NCBI GenBank assembly: GCA_963843605.1
Contig: CAWJLA010000001.1
Location: forward strand, 1 to 64,000
DNA: 64,000 bases
Reading direction: 5' to 3'
Origin: FEN-1297 sp963843605
GTDB taxonomy: Bacteria; Bacteroidota; Ignavibacteria; Ignavibacteriales; Ignavibacteriaceae
The notes beneath the pieces were generated by a model, which had not been told where the DNA came from, did no database searches, and saw nothing but the letters and a program-made list of their open reading frames with translations. This document shows positions 8,231-18,046 of this stretch, one piece after another (the stretch's first letter is position 1; every line of letters starts with the position of its first letter). The position numbers were made by a program, and so were the translations under genes.

Positions 8231-8264
8231 TTCCCTATTTTTCTTTGTCAAGTTCCCTATTTTT
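8231..8264. promoter_or_regulatory. two 12-bp direct repeats spaced by two helical turns
   Basis: TTCCCTATTTTT occurs at 8231-8242 and again at 8253-8264, 22 bases start to start. The second copy overlaps the stop codon of the LAL regulator, and both lie 79-112 bases upstream of the DUF4242 start. Same-face direct repeats of this kind suit a dimeric or oligomeric activator. A TTGACA is seen between them on the minus strand. Confidence 0.4.
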
Positions 8265-10845
8265 TGCTTATTACTGAAGAATGAACGAACGCCGCGGCTT
8301 CGAGACGAGAGTGAATATTTAATTTTGATAAGATTGCAGAGATATGATGATCGACGGTTTTGGGCGAGATATAAAGTTTATTGCCTATCTCATTGTTGCT
8401 CAGTCCTTTCCCTAGAAGTTTCAACACTTCAAATTGTCTTACGGTCAATCCTGCCGGATTTTCCATAGTTGTTTTTCTCTTTCCTTTGGGAATACTTCTG
8501 AGGCCTAATTCCCTCATTTTTTGTTTTATAAGCTGCGAAGCTGCTGCGGCTCCTAATCGATCAAATATTTCAATTGCTTTTTTCATAGCCTGTTCATCTC
8601 CCTCACTCAAAGCTAATGCCTGCTCGTACGGACAATGTAATTCTTCCCATAATTTTGCGGCGGATTTCCAATCCCCTTTAATTTGCAGAAGGTACGGTTT
8701 CGAAATTGTTTTTGGAATTGTATCTAATTTACCGCCTTTCCATAACCAATATGCAAGTGATCCTATGTACCATGGGTTGTTTGTGTCTTGAATTTTTATA
8801 TACAATGATTCTATTTCATCGGTTATTTCACTTAATTTATTTTGAAGCCAATATGCTTCTGCAGTAGCAGCTTTTATGGTTACAATTTTATCCATCTCAC
8901 CTAAATTCAATGCAAGACGATTAGATTTATCCAATAAATTCATTACCCCCGGGTCATTACGTCTTGCTCTAATTATACCTATTATAAATAGCGGTATTAT
9001 CTTATTTCCGCCAGGTACATGTTCATTTTGAAAAACACTATTAGCAAGCTCAACAGCTTCGTCCCATTCTCCGAGATACAATTTAACATTTGCATGATGT
9101 CCGGCCATACATAACGATAAAGTATATAAATCCTTATTATTGCAATATTCCGAGCCTTCAGTAAAATATTTATTTGCTTTAGTAAGATCTCTTTTTTGCA
9201 GAAGCGCAGAACCTAAATTTATATAAGCTCTGGAAGTCTGTTCAGTAAAATCATTTTGAAGAGAAATTTGAAGGCTCTTTTTAAGATACTCCTCGCCTGA
9301 AAAATCATCTGCAAACATTTTAGCCGTTCCAATATTATTGAGAGCATGCGCTTCTATATCCAGGTCTTTAATTTTTATTGCAAGTTCAACGGCTTTTTCA
9401 CCCCATTTTATTGCAGGCTCCGTTTCTTCTCTAAGCATATGTGTCTGCGATTTATTACTATAAGCCATTGCAAGTTCTTTTCCCGGGGGAAGTTTTTCAA
9501 GAATATTGATAGCTTTAATAAGATATTCCTCTCCCTGTTTATCTTTACAGTCATACCACATCATCCGGGAGATTCTCCTATAATTTTCAGCTTCCCTGAC
9601 CTTATCGGGAAATTTTTTCAGAATCTTTAAAACAGTTTCTCCGTCTTTAATTCCTTCCTCTACTTGTCCGTTTAGATAACATTCATATGATCTTACTTCA
9701 TAAATATCGAGTTGAACTTCTATAGGCAGTTCATCGGCAAACCTTAGTACATTTTTATAATGGTTTGCGGCTAACAAGTGGGCGCCTAACTTAGAAGCCT
9801 GCTTTGCCGCAAACGGTGCATATTTTATAATAACTTCTTTATTGTGAGCCCGTTCCGCATGATGAATTATTCTGGCTAAATAATTATCTATCTTATCCTG
9901 CTTAAGAAATATTTGAAGGACTTTTTCGTTATACATCTGTTTTTTCGATTCATTTAAAGTTTCTTCAACCGCCATTCTGGTAAGTTCATGATTAAATGAA
10001 ACTTTATCTTTATCAAGATAAACAATGCCGGAATTATAACATTCATTAAGAAACTCTGAAATATCGGGAAAAGCTGCGTTAATTAACCACCTCTCAGCGC
10101 TTGTAGGAATAATTGAGATCAGTTCCACTAAGTACCTGGCTTCATTCGACAGCCTTGCCATCCTTGCTAACACAGAATCTTTTATTGTAGATGGAATTTT
10201 TTCCTCCTTATTACTTAGTAATTCGGAAATTAAAAACGGATTTCCTCCTGTTACCTTGTAAAGGTTTTTTATGTTGTATGTTTTTGCGAGTTCATTTACG
10301 GTTTTTTCCGAAAGGACCGGAAGTTTTATCTTAACTAAATTTTTAGAAGGAATATCTCCCAGCACAAACCTTAACGGATGCTCGGGACCTATCTCATCAT
10401 CCCTGTATGTTAAAACTATAAGTGAATTTATTTTATTTGCCCTTCTTCCTAAAAATTTAATAAGATCAAGAGTGGATTCATCCGACCAATGAATATCTTC
10501 AATTATTAAGATATTGGATAACTTAGTTTCCTCGAGGTCTTTTAAAAATTCAGAAAAAATTGTCGAACGTTCAGCCTGGTTATTTAATAAACCTAATAAT
10601 CCATTCTTTAACTGAACCGCAATATCGTAAAGAGGACCTAAGGGACGCGGTGTAAATAATGCATCGCAGGCGCCCCACAAAATGTTAGCTTTGCCTTCAA
10701 ATTTCTTAATGAAGGTTTCCACTAAGGAAGTTTTACCAATTCCTGCTTCGCCCGAAATAATTACAACAGAACCGCCGCCTTCTGATAAATTGTTAAATCT
10801 TTTCTCTAATTCATGCAGATACTTTTCGCGTTCTAATAATTCCAT
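8257..10845 (-). CDS. LAL-type LuxR transcriptional regulator with N-terminal ATPase
   Basis: A giant signal-transducing activator of about 862 residues. It has an AAA-type ATPase at the N-terminus (Walker A SGEAGIGKTSL, about residue 33; Walker B LIIEDIHWSDESTLDLI), a long helical TPR-like middle (about 330-770) and a C-terminal LuxR helix-turn-helix (LTVRQFEVLKLLGKGLSNNE and SPKTVDHHISAILSKL). LAL proteins bind ATP and an inducer and then activate nearby operons, here most likely the DUF4242 genes. ATG 10845 is chosen because similarity to the sister gene starts exactly there; an in-frame TTG at 10857 is the alternative. It lies 18 bases after its paralogue. Confidence 0.85.
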   Translation of the reverse strand: MELLEREKYLHELEKRFNNLSEGGGSVVIISGEAGIGKTSLVETFIKKFEGKANILWGACDALFTPRPLGPLYDIAVQLKNGLLGLLNNQAERSTIFSEFLKDLEETKLSNILIIEDIHWSDESTLDLIKFLGRRANKINSLIVLTYRDDEIGPEHPLRFVLGDIPSKNLVKIKLPVLSEKTVNELAKTYNIKNLYKVTGGNPFLISELLSNKEEKIPSTIKDSVLARMARLSNEARYLVELISIIPTSAERWLINAAFPDISEFLNECYNSGIVYLDKDKVSFNHELTRMAVEETLNESKKQMYNEKVLQIFLKQDKIDNYLARIIHHAERAHNKEVIIKYAPFAAKQASKLGAHLLAANHYKNVLRFADELPIEVQLDIYEVRSYECYLNGQVEEGIKDGETVLKILKKFPDKVREAENYRRISRMMWYDCKDKQGEEYLIKAINILEKLPPGKELAMAYSNKSQTHMLREETEPAIKWGEKAVELAIKIKDLDIEAHALNNIGTAKMFADDFSGEEYLKKSLQISLQNDFTEQTSRAYINLGSALLQKRDLTKANKYFTEGSEYCNNKDLYTLSLCMAGHHANVKLYLGEWDEAVELANSVFQNEHVPGGNKIIPLFIIGIIRARRNDPGVMNLLDKSNRLALNLGEMDKIVTIKAATAEAYWLQNKLSEITDEIESLYIKIQDTNNPWYIGSLAYWLWKGGKLDTIPKTISKPYLLQIKGDWKSAAKLWEELHCPYEQALALSEGDEQAMKKAIEIFDRLGAAAASQLIKQKMRELGLRSIPKGKRKTTMENPAGLTVRQFEVLKLLGKGLSNNEIGNKLYISPKTVDHHISAILSKLNIHSRLEAAAFVHSSVISKK

Positions 10846-10863
10846 TTTACCAGCCAATATTTT

Positions 10864-13446
10864 TTAAACCTGATTTGAATGAACAAGAGCTGCGGCTTCA
10901 AATCTTGAATGCATATTTAATTTGGATAGAATCGCCGAGATATGATGATCAACTGTTTTAGGCGAAATAAAAAGCCTGATTCCGATTTCATTGTTACTTA
11001 AACCTTTACCGAGGAGATGCAAAACTTCCACTTGCCTTGCCGTCAAACCGGCCAGATTTTTTCTCGTAGTTATTCTTGGTCCTTTCGGAATGCTTCTTAC
11101 ACCCTGTTCCCGCATTTTATGTTTAATATGCTGTGATGCTGCAAAAGCGCTTAACCGATCAAATATTTCTATCGCACTTTTCATTGCTTGTTCATTTCCC
11201 TCGCTCAATGCCATTGCCTGCTCATACGGACATTGCAACTCTTCCCACATTTTTGCTGCGAATTTCCAATCACCTTTAATCTGGAGCAAGTACGGCTTTG
11301 CAATTTTTTTAGGAATTTCAAAAATACGATTTCCTTTCCATAACCAGTAAGCTAGTTCACCAATAGCAAAAGGATTATCACGATTTTTTATTTTGTTATA
11401 AACTGATTCAACATCATCAATAATCTGATTAAGTTTGTTCTGCAGCCAAAAAGCTTCGGCTAAGGCAGCTTTTATGGGGACAATCATTTCCACTACCTCT
11501 TCACAATTCGATCCCATCGAATTTAATTCATTCAGAATGTTCATAGCACCGGGATCATTGCGTCTAGTCCTTATGATTCCTACAACACAAAGAGGGATTA
11601 TTCTGTTCATTAAAGGAACATTCCCTCTTTTTAATACAATACTTGCAGATTCAATCGCATCGTCCCAATTGCCCATATGCAATTTTGTTTTTGTGCTGCA
11701 CCCGGCGATACATAAACCTAAGGTATCAATATCTTTATCGTTACTATAATCTAATCCCTCTGAGAAATACTTTAATGAATCATGTAAATTTCTTTCCCAA
11801 ACATATGCTATCCCCAAATTGTCATACGCCCGTGCTGCGTATTCATGGAAATTATTTTTAATGGATAAATCGAGGCTCTCTTTCAAATAAAATTCACCGG
11901 ATTTGTCGCCAGCCATCATTTTGCCGATGCCTATATTATTTAACGCATGTGCTTTTATTTCCGGATCATTGAGTAATAGCGATAACTCAGTAGCTTTTTT
12001 TGCCCATTTAATTGTAAGCTCCAAATTCGCTCTGCAAACATACAGTTGAGATAAGTTGCTGTAAGTCATTGCAAGCTCTTTACTCGGCGGTTGTTTTTCG
12101 AGTAATTCAATTGCATTATAAAGGCATTCTTCACTTTTAAAATCCTGACCGGCATACCACAATAATCTAGACAATCTTCTATAATTTTCTCCTTCACGAA
12201 GCGGATCGGAATGTACTTTTAAAATATCAATAACCGCTTCGCAGGCTTTTATACCTTCTTCAACTTGTCCGGTTAAGTAACACTCATATGATCTGCCTTC
12301 ATAAAGGACTATTTGCTGTTGCAACGAAAGTTTGTCGACATATCTTAACGCATTTTTATAATGCTCGGCTGCCAAGCTGTGAGAACCCAGAATTGAAGCC
12401 TGCTTTGCTGCATCAGGTGCGTATTTAATGATGACTTCCTTATTATGCGCTCTTGCTGCGTGGTGAATTATTCTAGCAAAATAGTTATCAATTTTTTCCC
12501 GTTTAAGAAAAACTTGAAGAACTTTTTCATTTAATAATTGTCTTTTTGATTCGCTCAAAGATTCTTCTTCTGCCATTCTGCTTAACTCATGCTTAAAAGA
12601 TATTGATTCTTCTTCAAGTTTAAGTATGCCGGAGTTTAAACATTCATCGAGTATCCCATTATTTGTTTTAATGATCCCGTTTATAAGCCATTTCTCGGTT
12701 CTAGTCGGAACAATGGAAACTAATTCAGCCAGTTCCTTCGCTTTATTTGAAAGACGTGATATTCTGGTTAAAATAGAATCTTTAATTGTTGAAGGCACTT
12801 CTTCATTCTGGTTGTTTAACAGCTCGGTAATTAAAAAAGGGTTGCCACCGGTTACATGATAAAAATCTTTCATTCCGTATAATACGGCTAAATTATTAAC
12901 GGTCTTTTCTGTTAAAAGAGGGATTTTTAATTTTATCAAATTTTGAGAAGGAATATCACCAAGAACCAGCCTTAATGGATGATCGGAACTAATTTCATCA
13001 TCGCGATAAGTAATTACGAAAAGAGAATTAGTCCTATTTGCTCTTCGCCCTAAAAATTTAATTAAATCAAGCGTTGATTCATCAGCCCAATGAACATCTT
13101 CAATTATTACTATATTCGGCTGTTCCGCCTCCTGTAGGTTTTCAAGAAACTTCTGGAAAATAATCGGGCGGGGTGCCTGGGTATTTAATAGATTTAACAA
13201 ACCTTTTTTTAGTTGAGCGGCTATATCATAAAGAGGGCCTAAGGGACGCGGTGTAAATAATGCATCGCAGGCGCCCCACAAAATGTTAGCTTTGTCTTCA
13301 AATTTCTTAATGAAGGTTTCCGCTAAGGAAGTTTTACCAATTCCTGCTTCGCCCGAAATAATTACAACAGAACCGCCGCCTTCTGATAAATTGTTAAATC
13401 TTTTCTCTAATTCATGCAGATACTTTTCGCGTTCTAATAATTCCAT
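10864..13446 (-). CDS. LAL-type LuxR transcriptional regulator, tandem paralogue
   Basis: About 860 residues with the same plan as its neighbour: Walker A SGEAGIGKTSLAETF, Walker B NIVIIEDVHWADESTLDLI, a TPR-like middle and a LuxR HTH (LTARQVEVLHLLGKGLSNNE, SPKTVDHHISAILSKL). Its first 70 codons are almost identical in DNA to the neighbouring gene, then the two diverge to ordinary paralogue level. ATG 13446 is chosen over a TTG at 13485 because the identity ends at this ATG. The two genes are probably co-transcribed. The interval 13447-13778 upstream has an 8-bp inverted repeat at 13573-13592 and nothing else. Confidence 0.85.
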   Translation of the reverse strand: MELLEREKYLHELEKRFNNLSEGGGSVVIISGEAGIGKTSLAETFIKKFEDKANILWGACDALFTPRPLGPLYDIAAQLKKGLLNLLNTQAPRPIIFQKFLENLQEAEQPNIVIIEDVHWADESTLDLIKFLGRRANRTNSLFVITYRDDEISSDHPLRLVLGDIPSQNLIKLKIPLLTEKTVNNLAVLYGMKDFYHVTGGNPFLITELLNNQNEEVPSTIKDSILTRISRLSNKAKELAELVSIVPTRTEKWLINGIIKTNNGILDECLNSGILKLEEESISFKHELSRMAEEESLSESKRQLLNEKVLQVFLKREKIDNYFARIIHHAARAHNKEVIIKYAPDAAKQASILGSHSLAAEHYKNALRYVDKLSLQQQIVLYEGRSYECYLTGQVEEGIKACEAVIDILKVHSDPLREGENYRRLSRLLWYAGQDFKSEECLYNAIELLEKQPPSKELAMTYSNLSQLYVCRANLELTIKWAKKATELSLLLNDPEIKAHALNNIGIGKMMAGDKSGEFYLKESLDLSIKNNFHEYAARAYDNLGIAYVWERNLHDSLKYFSEGLDYSNDKDIDTLGLCIAGCSTKTKLHMGNWDDAIESASIVLKRGNVPLMNRIIPLCVVGIIRTRRNDPGAMNILNELNSMGSNCEEVVEMIVPIKAALAEAFWLQNKLNQIIDDVESVYNKIKNRDNPFAIGELAYWLWKGNRIFEIPKKIAKPYLLQIKGDWKFAAKMWEELQCPYEQAMALSEGNEQAMKSAIEIFDRLSAFAASQHIKHKMREQGVRSIPKGPRITTRKNLAGLTARQVEVLHLLGKGLSNNEIGIRLFISPKTVDHHISAILSKLNMHSRFEAAALVHSNQV

Positions 13447-13778
13447 TGGCCGACTTATTTTTAAAAATGACTTATGAAGTAGCAATTACTGCATCTTAAT
13501 TTTTTCCTTCTGACGAAATGACATCCGATAATTCAACAATTATCATGTAATCGGCAATTGATAAAAGACAGAAATTCTTTACACAAAGAATTCGGGTTTA
13601 AGCCTCCGCACAGAAAGGCAGTATTCCGGTTCGCATAAATAGATATCGAACCTAAAGAATTTAAGGTATTTACAGAATTGCTAATAATATTTATTTGTTA
13701 ATCCGCTTTTAGAAGCTAAGATAAAAGTTTATAAACTTCAATAGAAATTTATAAGATTAGAATGAAAACGACTGTACA

Positions 13779-14729
13779 CTAATCTGTCGGAATTTTATCT
13801 TTGTTTTCGATTAACCACCGGTCAAAGTTTTTCAACTCTGGATTTATTGATTTTGTTCTTTGTATATCCCGGACTTCAAGATGATCTTTCTGAAAATCCG
13901 TATGAAACTGAAACATGTTGCCGAGATCTTCCGCGCCGGGGAAACCGAAACTGCGGTATGTTTCCGGAGTTATTTCATTATAGCGTACTTCTTTTCCCAA
14001 CGCTTTTGAAAATTTTTCCGCCATTTCGTATCCGGTTAAATGTTCTCCAGCTATACCGACCGTTTTATCTTTATATTTATCGCCGCTCTTAAAAATACCG
14101 TAGGCGCATTTACCTATATCTTCGGCAGCTATTCCGGCCAGTTTTTTATCAGCGAGCGGCAACGTAATGGCAAGTTTCCCGTCTTCGCCTTTCTTCGGAC
14201 CCATACCGAAGTAAATAAAATTTTCCCAGTAAAAAGACGCAATCATATATGTAACAGGTATACCTGTTTCTTCAAAATATTTATTTGATTCGCCCTTAGC
14301 GTCAAAGTGCGGAACTTTGTAGTCTCCCATTAAAGTCGGCATTCTATCATCGCTTAACGGAATCCAGTTGCGGGTATCTTCAAGTGTAGACCAGATAACA
14401 TGCGATACACCTGCTGCTTTTGCAGCCGCTGCCATGTTTTTTGCCTGCTGCTTTTCTTTTTCGGGCGAAAAGTGTTCCCAATAAGCAGTAACACAAAAAG
14501 CACCGTATGCTCCTGCGAATGCTTTCTTCAGACTTTCAATATTATCCATATCTGCTTCTACAACTTCAATACCTTTTTTTGATAGTTCCTTCGCTTTGTC
14601 GGAATTAGCATTACGCGTAATTGCACGGACGATAAAACCTCCATCCGGATCTTTTAAAATCGAATTCACTACACCTCCCCCTTGAGCCCCGGTAGAGCCG
14701 ATAACTGCAATAATTTTCTTATCCGCCAT
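13779..14729 (-). CDS. NmrA-like NAD(P)-binding protein
   Basis: A 316-residue atypical short-chain dehydrogenase. The Rossmann motif IAVIGSTGAQGGGVVNSIL is at residues 7-25, followed by VRAITRN, VEADMDNIESLKKAF and the NmrA/HSCARG-type middle FYWENFIYFGMGP. The active-site Tyr-x-x-x-Lys of classical SDRs is not evident. Family members act as NADP sensors or reductases of quinones or other small molecules; the ligand here is unknown. GAAAGGA lies before the ATG. It is monocistronic. The 14730-14999 interval beyond its start shows nothing. Confidence 0.8.
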   Translation of the reverse strand: MADKKIIAVIGSTGAQGGGVVNSILKDPDGGFIVRAITRNANSDKAKELSKKGIEVVEADMDNIESLKKAFAGAYGAFCVTAYWEHFSPEKEKQQAKNMAAAAKAAGVSHVIWSTLEDTRNWIPLSDDRMPTLMGDYKVPHFDAKGESNKYFEETGIPVTYMIASFYWENFIYFGMGPKKGEDGKLAITLPLADKKLAGIAAEDIGKCAYGIFKSGDKYKDKTVGIAGEHLTGYEMAEKFSKALGKEVRYNEITPETYRSFGFPGAEDLGNMFQFHTDFQKDHLEVRDIQRTKSINPELKNFDRWLIENKDKIPTD

Positions 14730-14999
14730 AAAAATAATCCTTTCTTAAATTAATTCACTTAATACAAATCTTAATGACTAAACACGAGAGAGTTTCGTAG
14801 AATTGAATATTTCTTGTTAGTTTAATACAATTATTTCATATATACTTTGACGGCAGACAAACGGAAATTATTTTATTCTAGGTTTTTCATGAAAAGAAGT
14901 CTTTTAATATTTAGATATTATTAAATGATATTTATAAACAAGGAATAATGTTTTGAGAAATGCAAAATTTCCGGCAGGTCATATTAGCTGATATTATTA

Positions 15000-15349
15000 A
15001 TGCATTCTAGTGTTGGGCTGCTAACAGACAGCAGAGTTATTTTATTTCGAAACTATAAATCTTCCGACAATTTCATTTATGCGGGAATTAATACTGCACC
15101 AAATTCCAATATCTTCGTAACAACCGGAACCGCATCCGGTCCAATAGATATTAATACACAAACCTTGATACTTTCCGGCTTATAAATCCGCTTTCTGATT
15201 TTGAATCCCGGAAGGATTTCCAACAGTGGATTTAGTATAAGGACTTAAGAGGCATTGGTTTTAAGCCTTCCCCAAGTTTTGAAAAAGAATTTTTACTTTC
15301 AAACATGACGGATTATATTTCATATATAATGCTAATCAGGCGGTATTAA
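15000..15349 (+). other. short broken ORFs of uncertain meaning
   Basis: An ORF of 61 codons (15000-15185) has no visible ribosome site or family. It is followed in another frame by DFESRKDFQQWI, TAG, YKDLRGIGFKPSPSFEKEFL and LSNMTDYISYIMLIRRY (15197-15349), which reads like protein but is interrupted by a stop. Both may be eroded gene fragments. The second overlaps the end of the opposite-strand NTPase gene. Nothing more can be said. Confidence 0.15.
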
Positions 15350-17060
15350 ATATATGTTTTAGAATCATGCTGCTGACGGAAAAATAATCGAAATCGGAAA
15401 TTTTATATACGCATGCTTGCTTGAGATTCCATTTCCGTAAAATATCTGCGACATAATTGTCACGAATAACAAGCAGTAAATGATAATTTGAAGAATCAAT
15501 TAAACTGTTGACGGAATTAGCCCACCCGCTGTTTTCAAGTTCTAACTTTCCTACTTCGTCTATAACGACAATTTTATTGCCTGCATTTTCGGAAATTTTT
15601 AATGCATCTATACCCTTCTGCAGACCTCCCGGGTAAATAAAATATTTCCCGATCCTATCGTAGTCATCCCTGCCGGTAAGTCTTAAAAACACTTCCCTTT
15701 CTTTGCTCATTATGGATACAACATCGTAACCGATTGTCTCATTATTTTCAAATATTCTCGGCTGATAAATCCCGCCGACGGTGATATTATTATTTTTAAA
15801 CTCCTCAATTATTTTTTGTACGTAAGTAGTTTTACCTTGTCCTACTGTTCCGGTTAAAACGAATATTTTCCTAACAGTAGAAGCTTCATGTTTTAGTTCC
15901 TCTAATCTGTACTCTGCTTGCGAAACTATTTTATATAATACCGATACCGGATTCTTAAAAATACTTTTAAAATCGGGGAGCGTCGATATTATTGAGGGAA
16001 GACTTTCAAACGAAAGTTCAAGAGCCATCGGCAACTGCTTAAAATAAGTTCTCATGAAAAAGTCGCGGATTTTAGGATTATATAATTCCGTTCCTAGCGC
16101 AGAAAAGCCCGCGATTATAACTACGGCTCTAAAATTCATTTGTATGCCCATTAACAGTCCATTTGTTATACCTAAAGAATCATTCTGAATTTCAGTAAAG
16201 GCAAAGGCCGCAGCCATAGTTAAGAAAAAGAAGAACAGCCAGAATTTAGGTTTTAATAAATGCTGAAATGATTTTTTATACCGTAAGGCCCAAATAGAAA
16301 CAACGGCAATTACTGCTGAGCTCCATATAATCCAGCTGAAATGACTGAGCAGAACTAATGAACTAATTATTAATAAAACATCGACACAAATCCACTTTAT
16401 TGAATAATTAAAACCGGGTTTAATTTCGTTTTGTTTTTCCCCAAGATACCGAGACCTGCTTTCCGAATTGTATAAAGCAGGATTTGTAAGCAGCCTGCGG
16501 CCAATTTTAATACCGAAAACAGCTGAGATTACTCCCAATATAACCTGACCGGATAACAGAATAATAACCGGCATCCAAACAATATCGAAATTCAGATTTA
16601 ATTGTTTCTGTACTATTTCAATCAATCTTGTATACAGATTTACAATATTATATCCGTATAATATTATGAGACTGGCTATTTTTTGAAATAAATTCCAGGA
16701 CATTGCCAGAACAGCTCCGGAAAAATAACCGGCAAATGTTCGTCCGAATAACCTTACTGCAAATTCCAGTAATAAAGCTTCCATGAAAATTGCGATCATC
16801 GGCTCGAAAATTACCGCACTCGGCGAAATGGTTTTCATTAAAGCGCAGATTAATCCGGCACGCCAAAACAATCCTTTTTCCGTCCACACATGATTTACTG
16901 AAATTAAAATTATCAGGGCAATTGCGGTTAAGATGTTTCCGCTGAAAGGCACTTTTATATTATGCAGAAAACTTCCGAGTATAATTTCGGAAGCGGCCCA
17001 GATCGTACCGAGTATGGATGCTTTAATCCATTTCTCATCCATTTTATTGTAATTATTCAT
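15336..17060 (-). CDS. membrane protein with ECF-transporter-like segments fused to a THEP1-type NTPase
   Basis: A 574-residue protein. Residues 1-200 have about six membrane helices and conserved-looking phrases (WAASEIILGSFLHNIKVPFS, GLFWRAGLICALMKTISPSA) that resemble an ECF S component. Residues 220-390 have more helices, then MNFRAVVIIAGFSALGTELY and a basic amphipathic stretch like the coupling region of EcfT/CbiQ. Residues 395-574 are a THEP1-like NTPase: Walker A GTVGQGKTT and Walker B VVIDEVGKLELE. There is no ABC signature, so this is not an ABC ATPase. Its start overlaps the DUF364 gene by 8 bases. Substrate transport powered by this NTPase is an inference. Confidence 0.65.
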   Translation of the reverse strand: MNNYNKMDEKWIKASILGTIWAASEIILGSFLHNIKVPFSGNILTAIALIILISVNHVWTEKGLFWRAGLICALMKTISPSAVIFEPMIAIFMEALLLEFAVRLFGRTFAGYFSGAVLAMSWNLFQKIASLIILYGYNIVNLYTRLIEIVQKQLNLNFDIVWMPVIILLSGQVILGVISAVFGIKIGRRLLTNPALYNSESRSRYLGEKQNEIKPGFNYSIKWICVDVLLIISSLVLLSHFSWIIWSSAVIAVVSIWALRYKKSFQHLLKPKFWLFFFFLTMAAAFAFTEIQNDSLGITNGLLMGIQMNFRAVVIIAGFSALGTELYNPKIRDFFMRTYFKQLPMALELSFESLPSIISTLPDFKSIFKNPVSVLYKIVSQAEYRLEELKHEASTVRKIFVLTGTVGQGKTTYVQKIIEEFKNNNITVGGIYQPRIFENNETIGYDVVSIMSKEREVFLRLTGRDDYDRIGKYFIYPGGLQKGIDALKISENAGNKIVVIDEVGKLELENSGWANSVNSLIDSSNYHLLLVIRDNYVADILRKWNLKQACVYKISDFDYFSVSSMILKHIFNTA

Positions 17061-17856
17061 TTATTATACAATATTTTTCCGCGCAATATCTAAATAGATG
17101 GAAACCCGTCCCGGCTTCGCCCGCGATTTGAAACAACATTTCCTGATTTGTAATTCTAGTCGAACCGACTATTTTTACATTTTTCTCGAATAAAATATCC
17201 GGTATCATGCTGCTTGAAGGTCCGGTAACTATAACCTGCGACTGCGGTAATATATGAAGCAGCAAATTATCCAGCGTATTATTAACTAAAGTGAGTCCTG
17301 TAATAATTACGATATCTGAAACAGGAAGAACCTCGGAATATTTCTCGGCAGGGACATAGAATTGTTTTTTGTCCGCATCAAGAGTATTCACGTCGAACTC
17401 CAATACATATAATTTGTTTTTTGTTTCGGCAATTTTTTTAATATAACTGTGAAAAGCACCGACTATCGTAATAGTTTTTTTCTTGCTTAGATCAATCATT
17501 TCAACCGGATCGGTATTGTAGACAATTTTGTAATTCGATTCTGAAATTATTTTAGAAGATATGGCATTCAATACCGCTGCTTTAAGACTATTAATAATTT
17601 TTATACTTGAACCGTCCTCAAACAAATCGACAACTCTTTGCCCCTTAATTTTGGAAGGAGAAAAATTACTAAAATCACGTTCATTTTTACCGGAATGAGG
17701 ATTGGATTCAACGTATGTTCCGGAAGCACCCGTACTGCCGTCGGATAATTTAACAGCCGTTAAGAATAAACCGATCCGTGCGTCGGTTATAACAAGATCA
17801 TTTATCCGGTTTTTATATTTCGTTTTAAGCAGGAGGTATGTTTGGTCTAAAATCAT
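17053..17856 (-). CDS. DUF364/DUF4213 putative heavy-metal chelation protein
   Basis: About 267 residues. An N-terminal DUF4213-like part (DLVITDARIGLFLTAVKLSD) is followed by a Rossmann-like DUF364 part (ITIVGAFHSYIKKIAETKNK, VSDIVIITGLTLVNNTLDNL, VIVTGPSSSMIPDILFEKNV). The C-terminus holds two cysteines (RYCAEKYCIINE). DUF364 proteins have an enolase-like N-domain and are proposed to bind or process metals or their chelators. ATG 17856 is preferred to 17871 because AGGAG sits 4-5 bases before it. The gene overlaps the following transporter-like NTPase, so the two are translationally linked and presumably serve one process. Confidence 0.75.
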   Translation of the reverse strand: MILDQTYLLLKTKYKNRINDLVITDARIGLFLTAVKLSDGSTGASGTYVESNPHSGKNERDFSNFSPSKIKGQRVVDLFEDGSSIKIINSLKAAVLNAISSKIISESNYKIVYNTDPVEMIDLSKKKTITIVGAFHSYIKKIAETKNKLYVLEFDVNTLDADKKQFYVPAEKYSEVLPVSDIVIITGLTLVNNTLDNLLLHILPQSQVIVTGPSSSMIPDILFEKNVKIVGSTRITNQEMLFQIAGEAGTGFHLFRYCAEKYCIINE

Positions 17857-18046
17857 TTCACTCCTATGCATGTTGTGCTGTCTTGATATCCCGATATTCC
17901 CGTTAGATTTACAATTCTAGTATCAAAATAAAAAGTAAATGTAATAATTTTCATAGATTTTTTATTTTAATATCCGGATTAAACTGAAATGTAATACCTT
18001 TATAATATATCCTAACTTGATATATTCGATTAGTTTTCTCGCAGCC

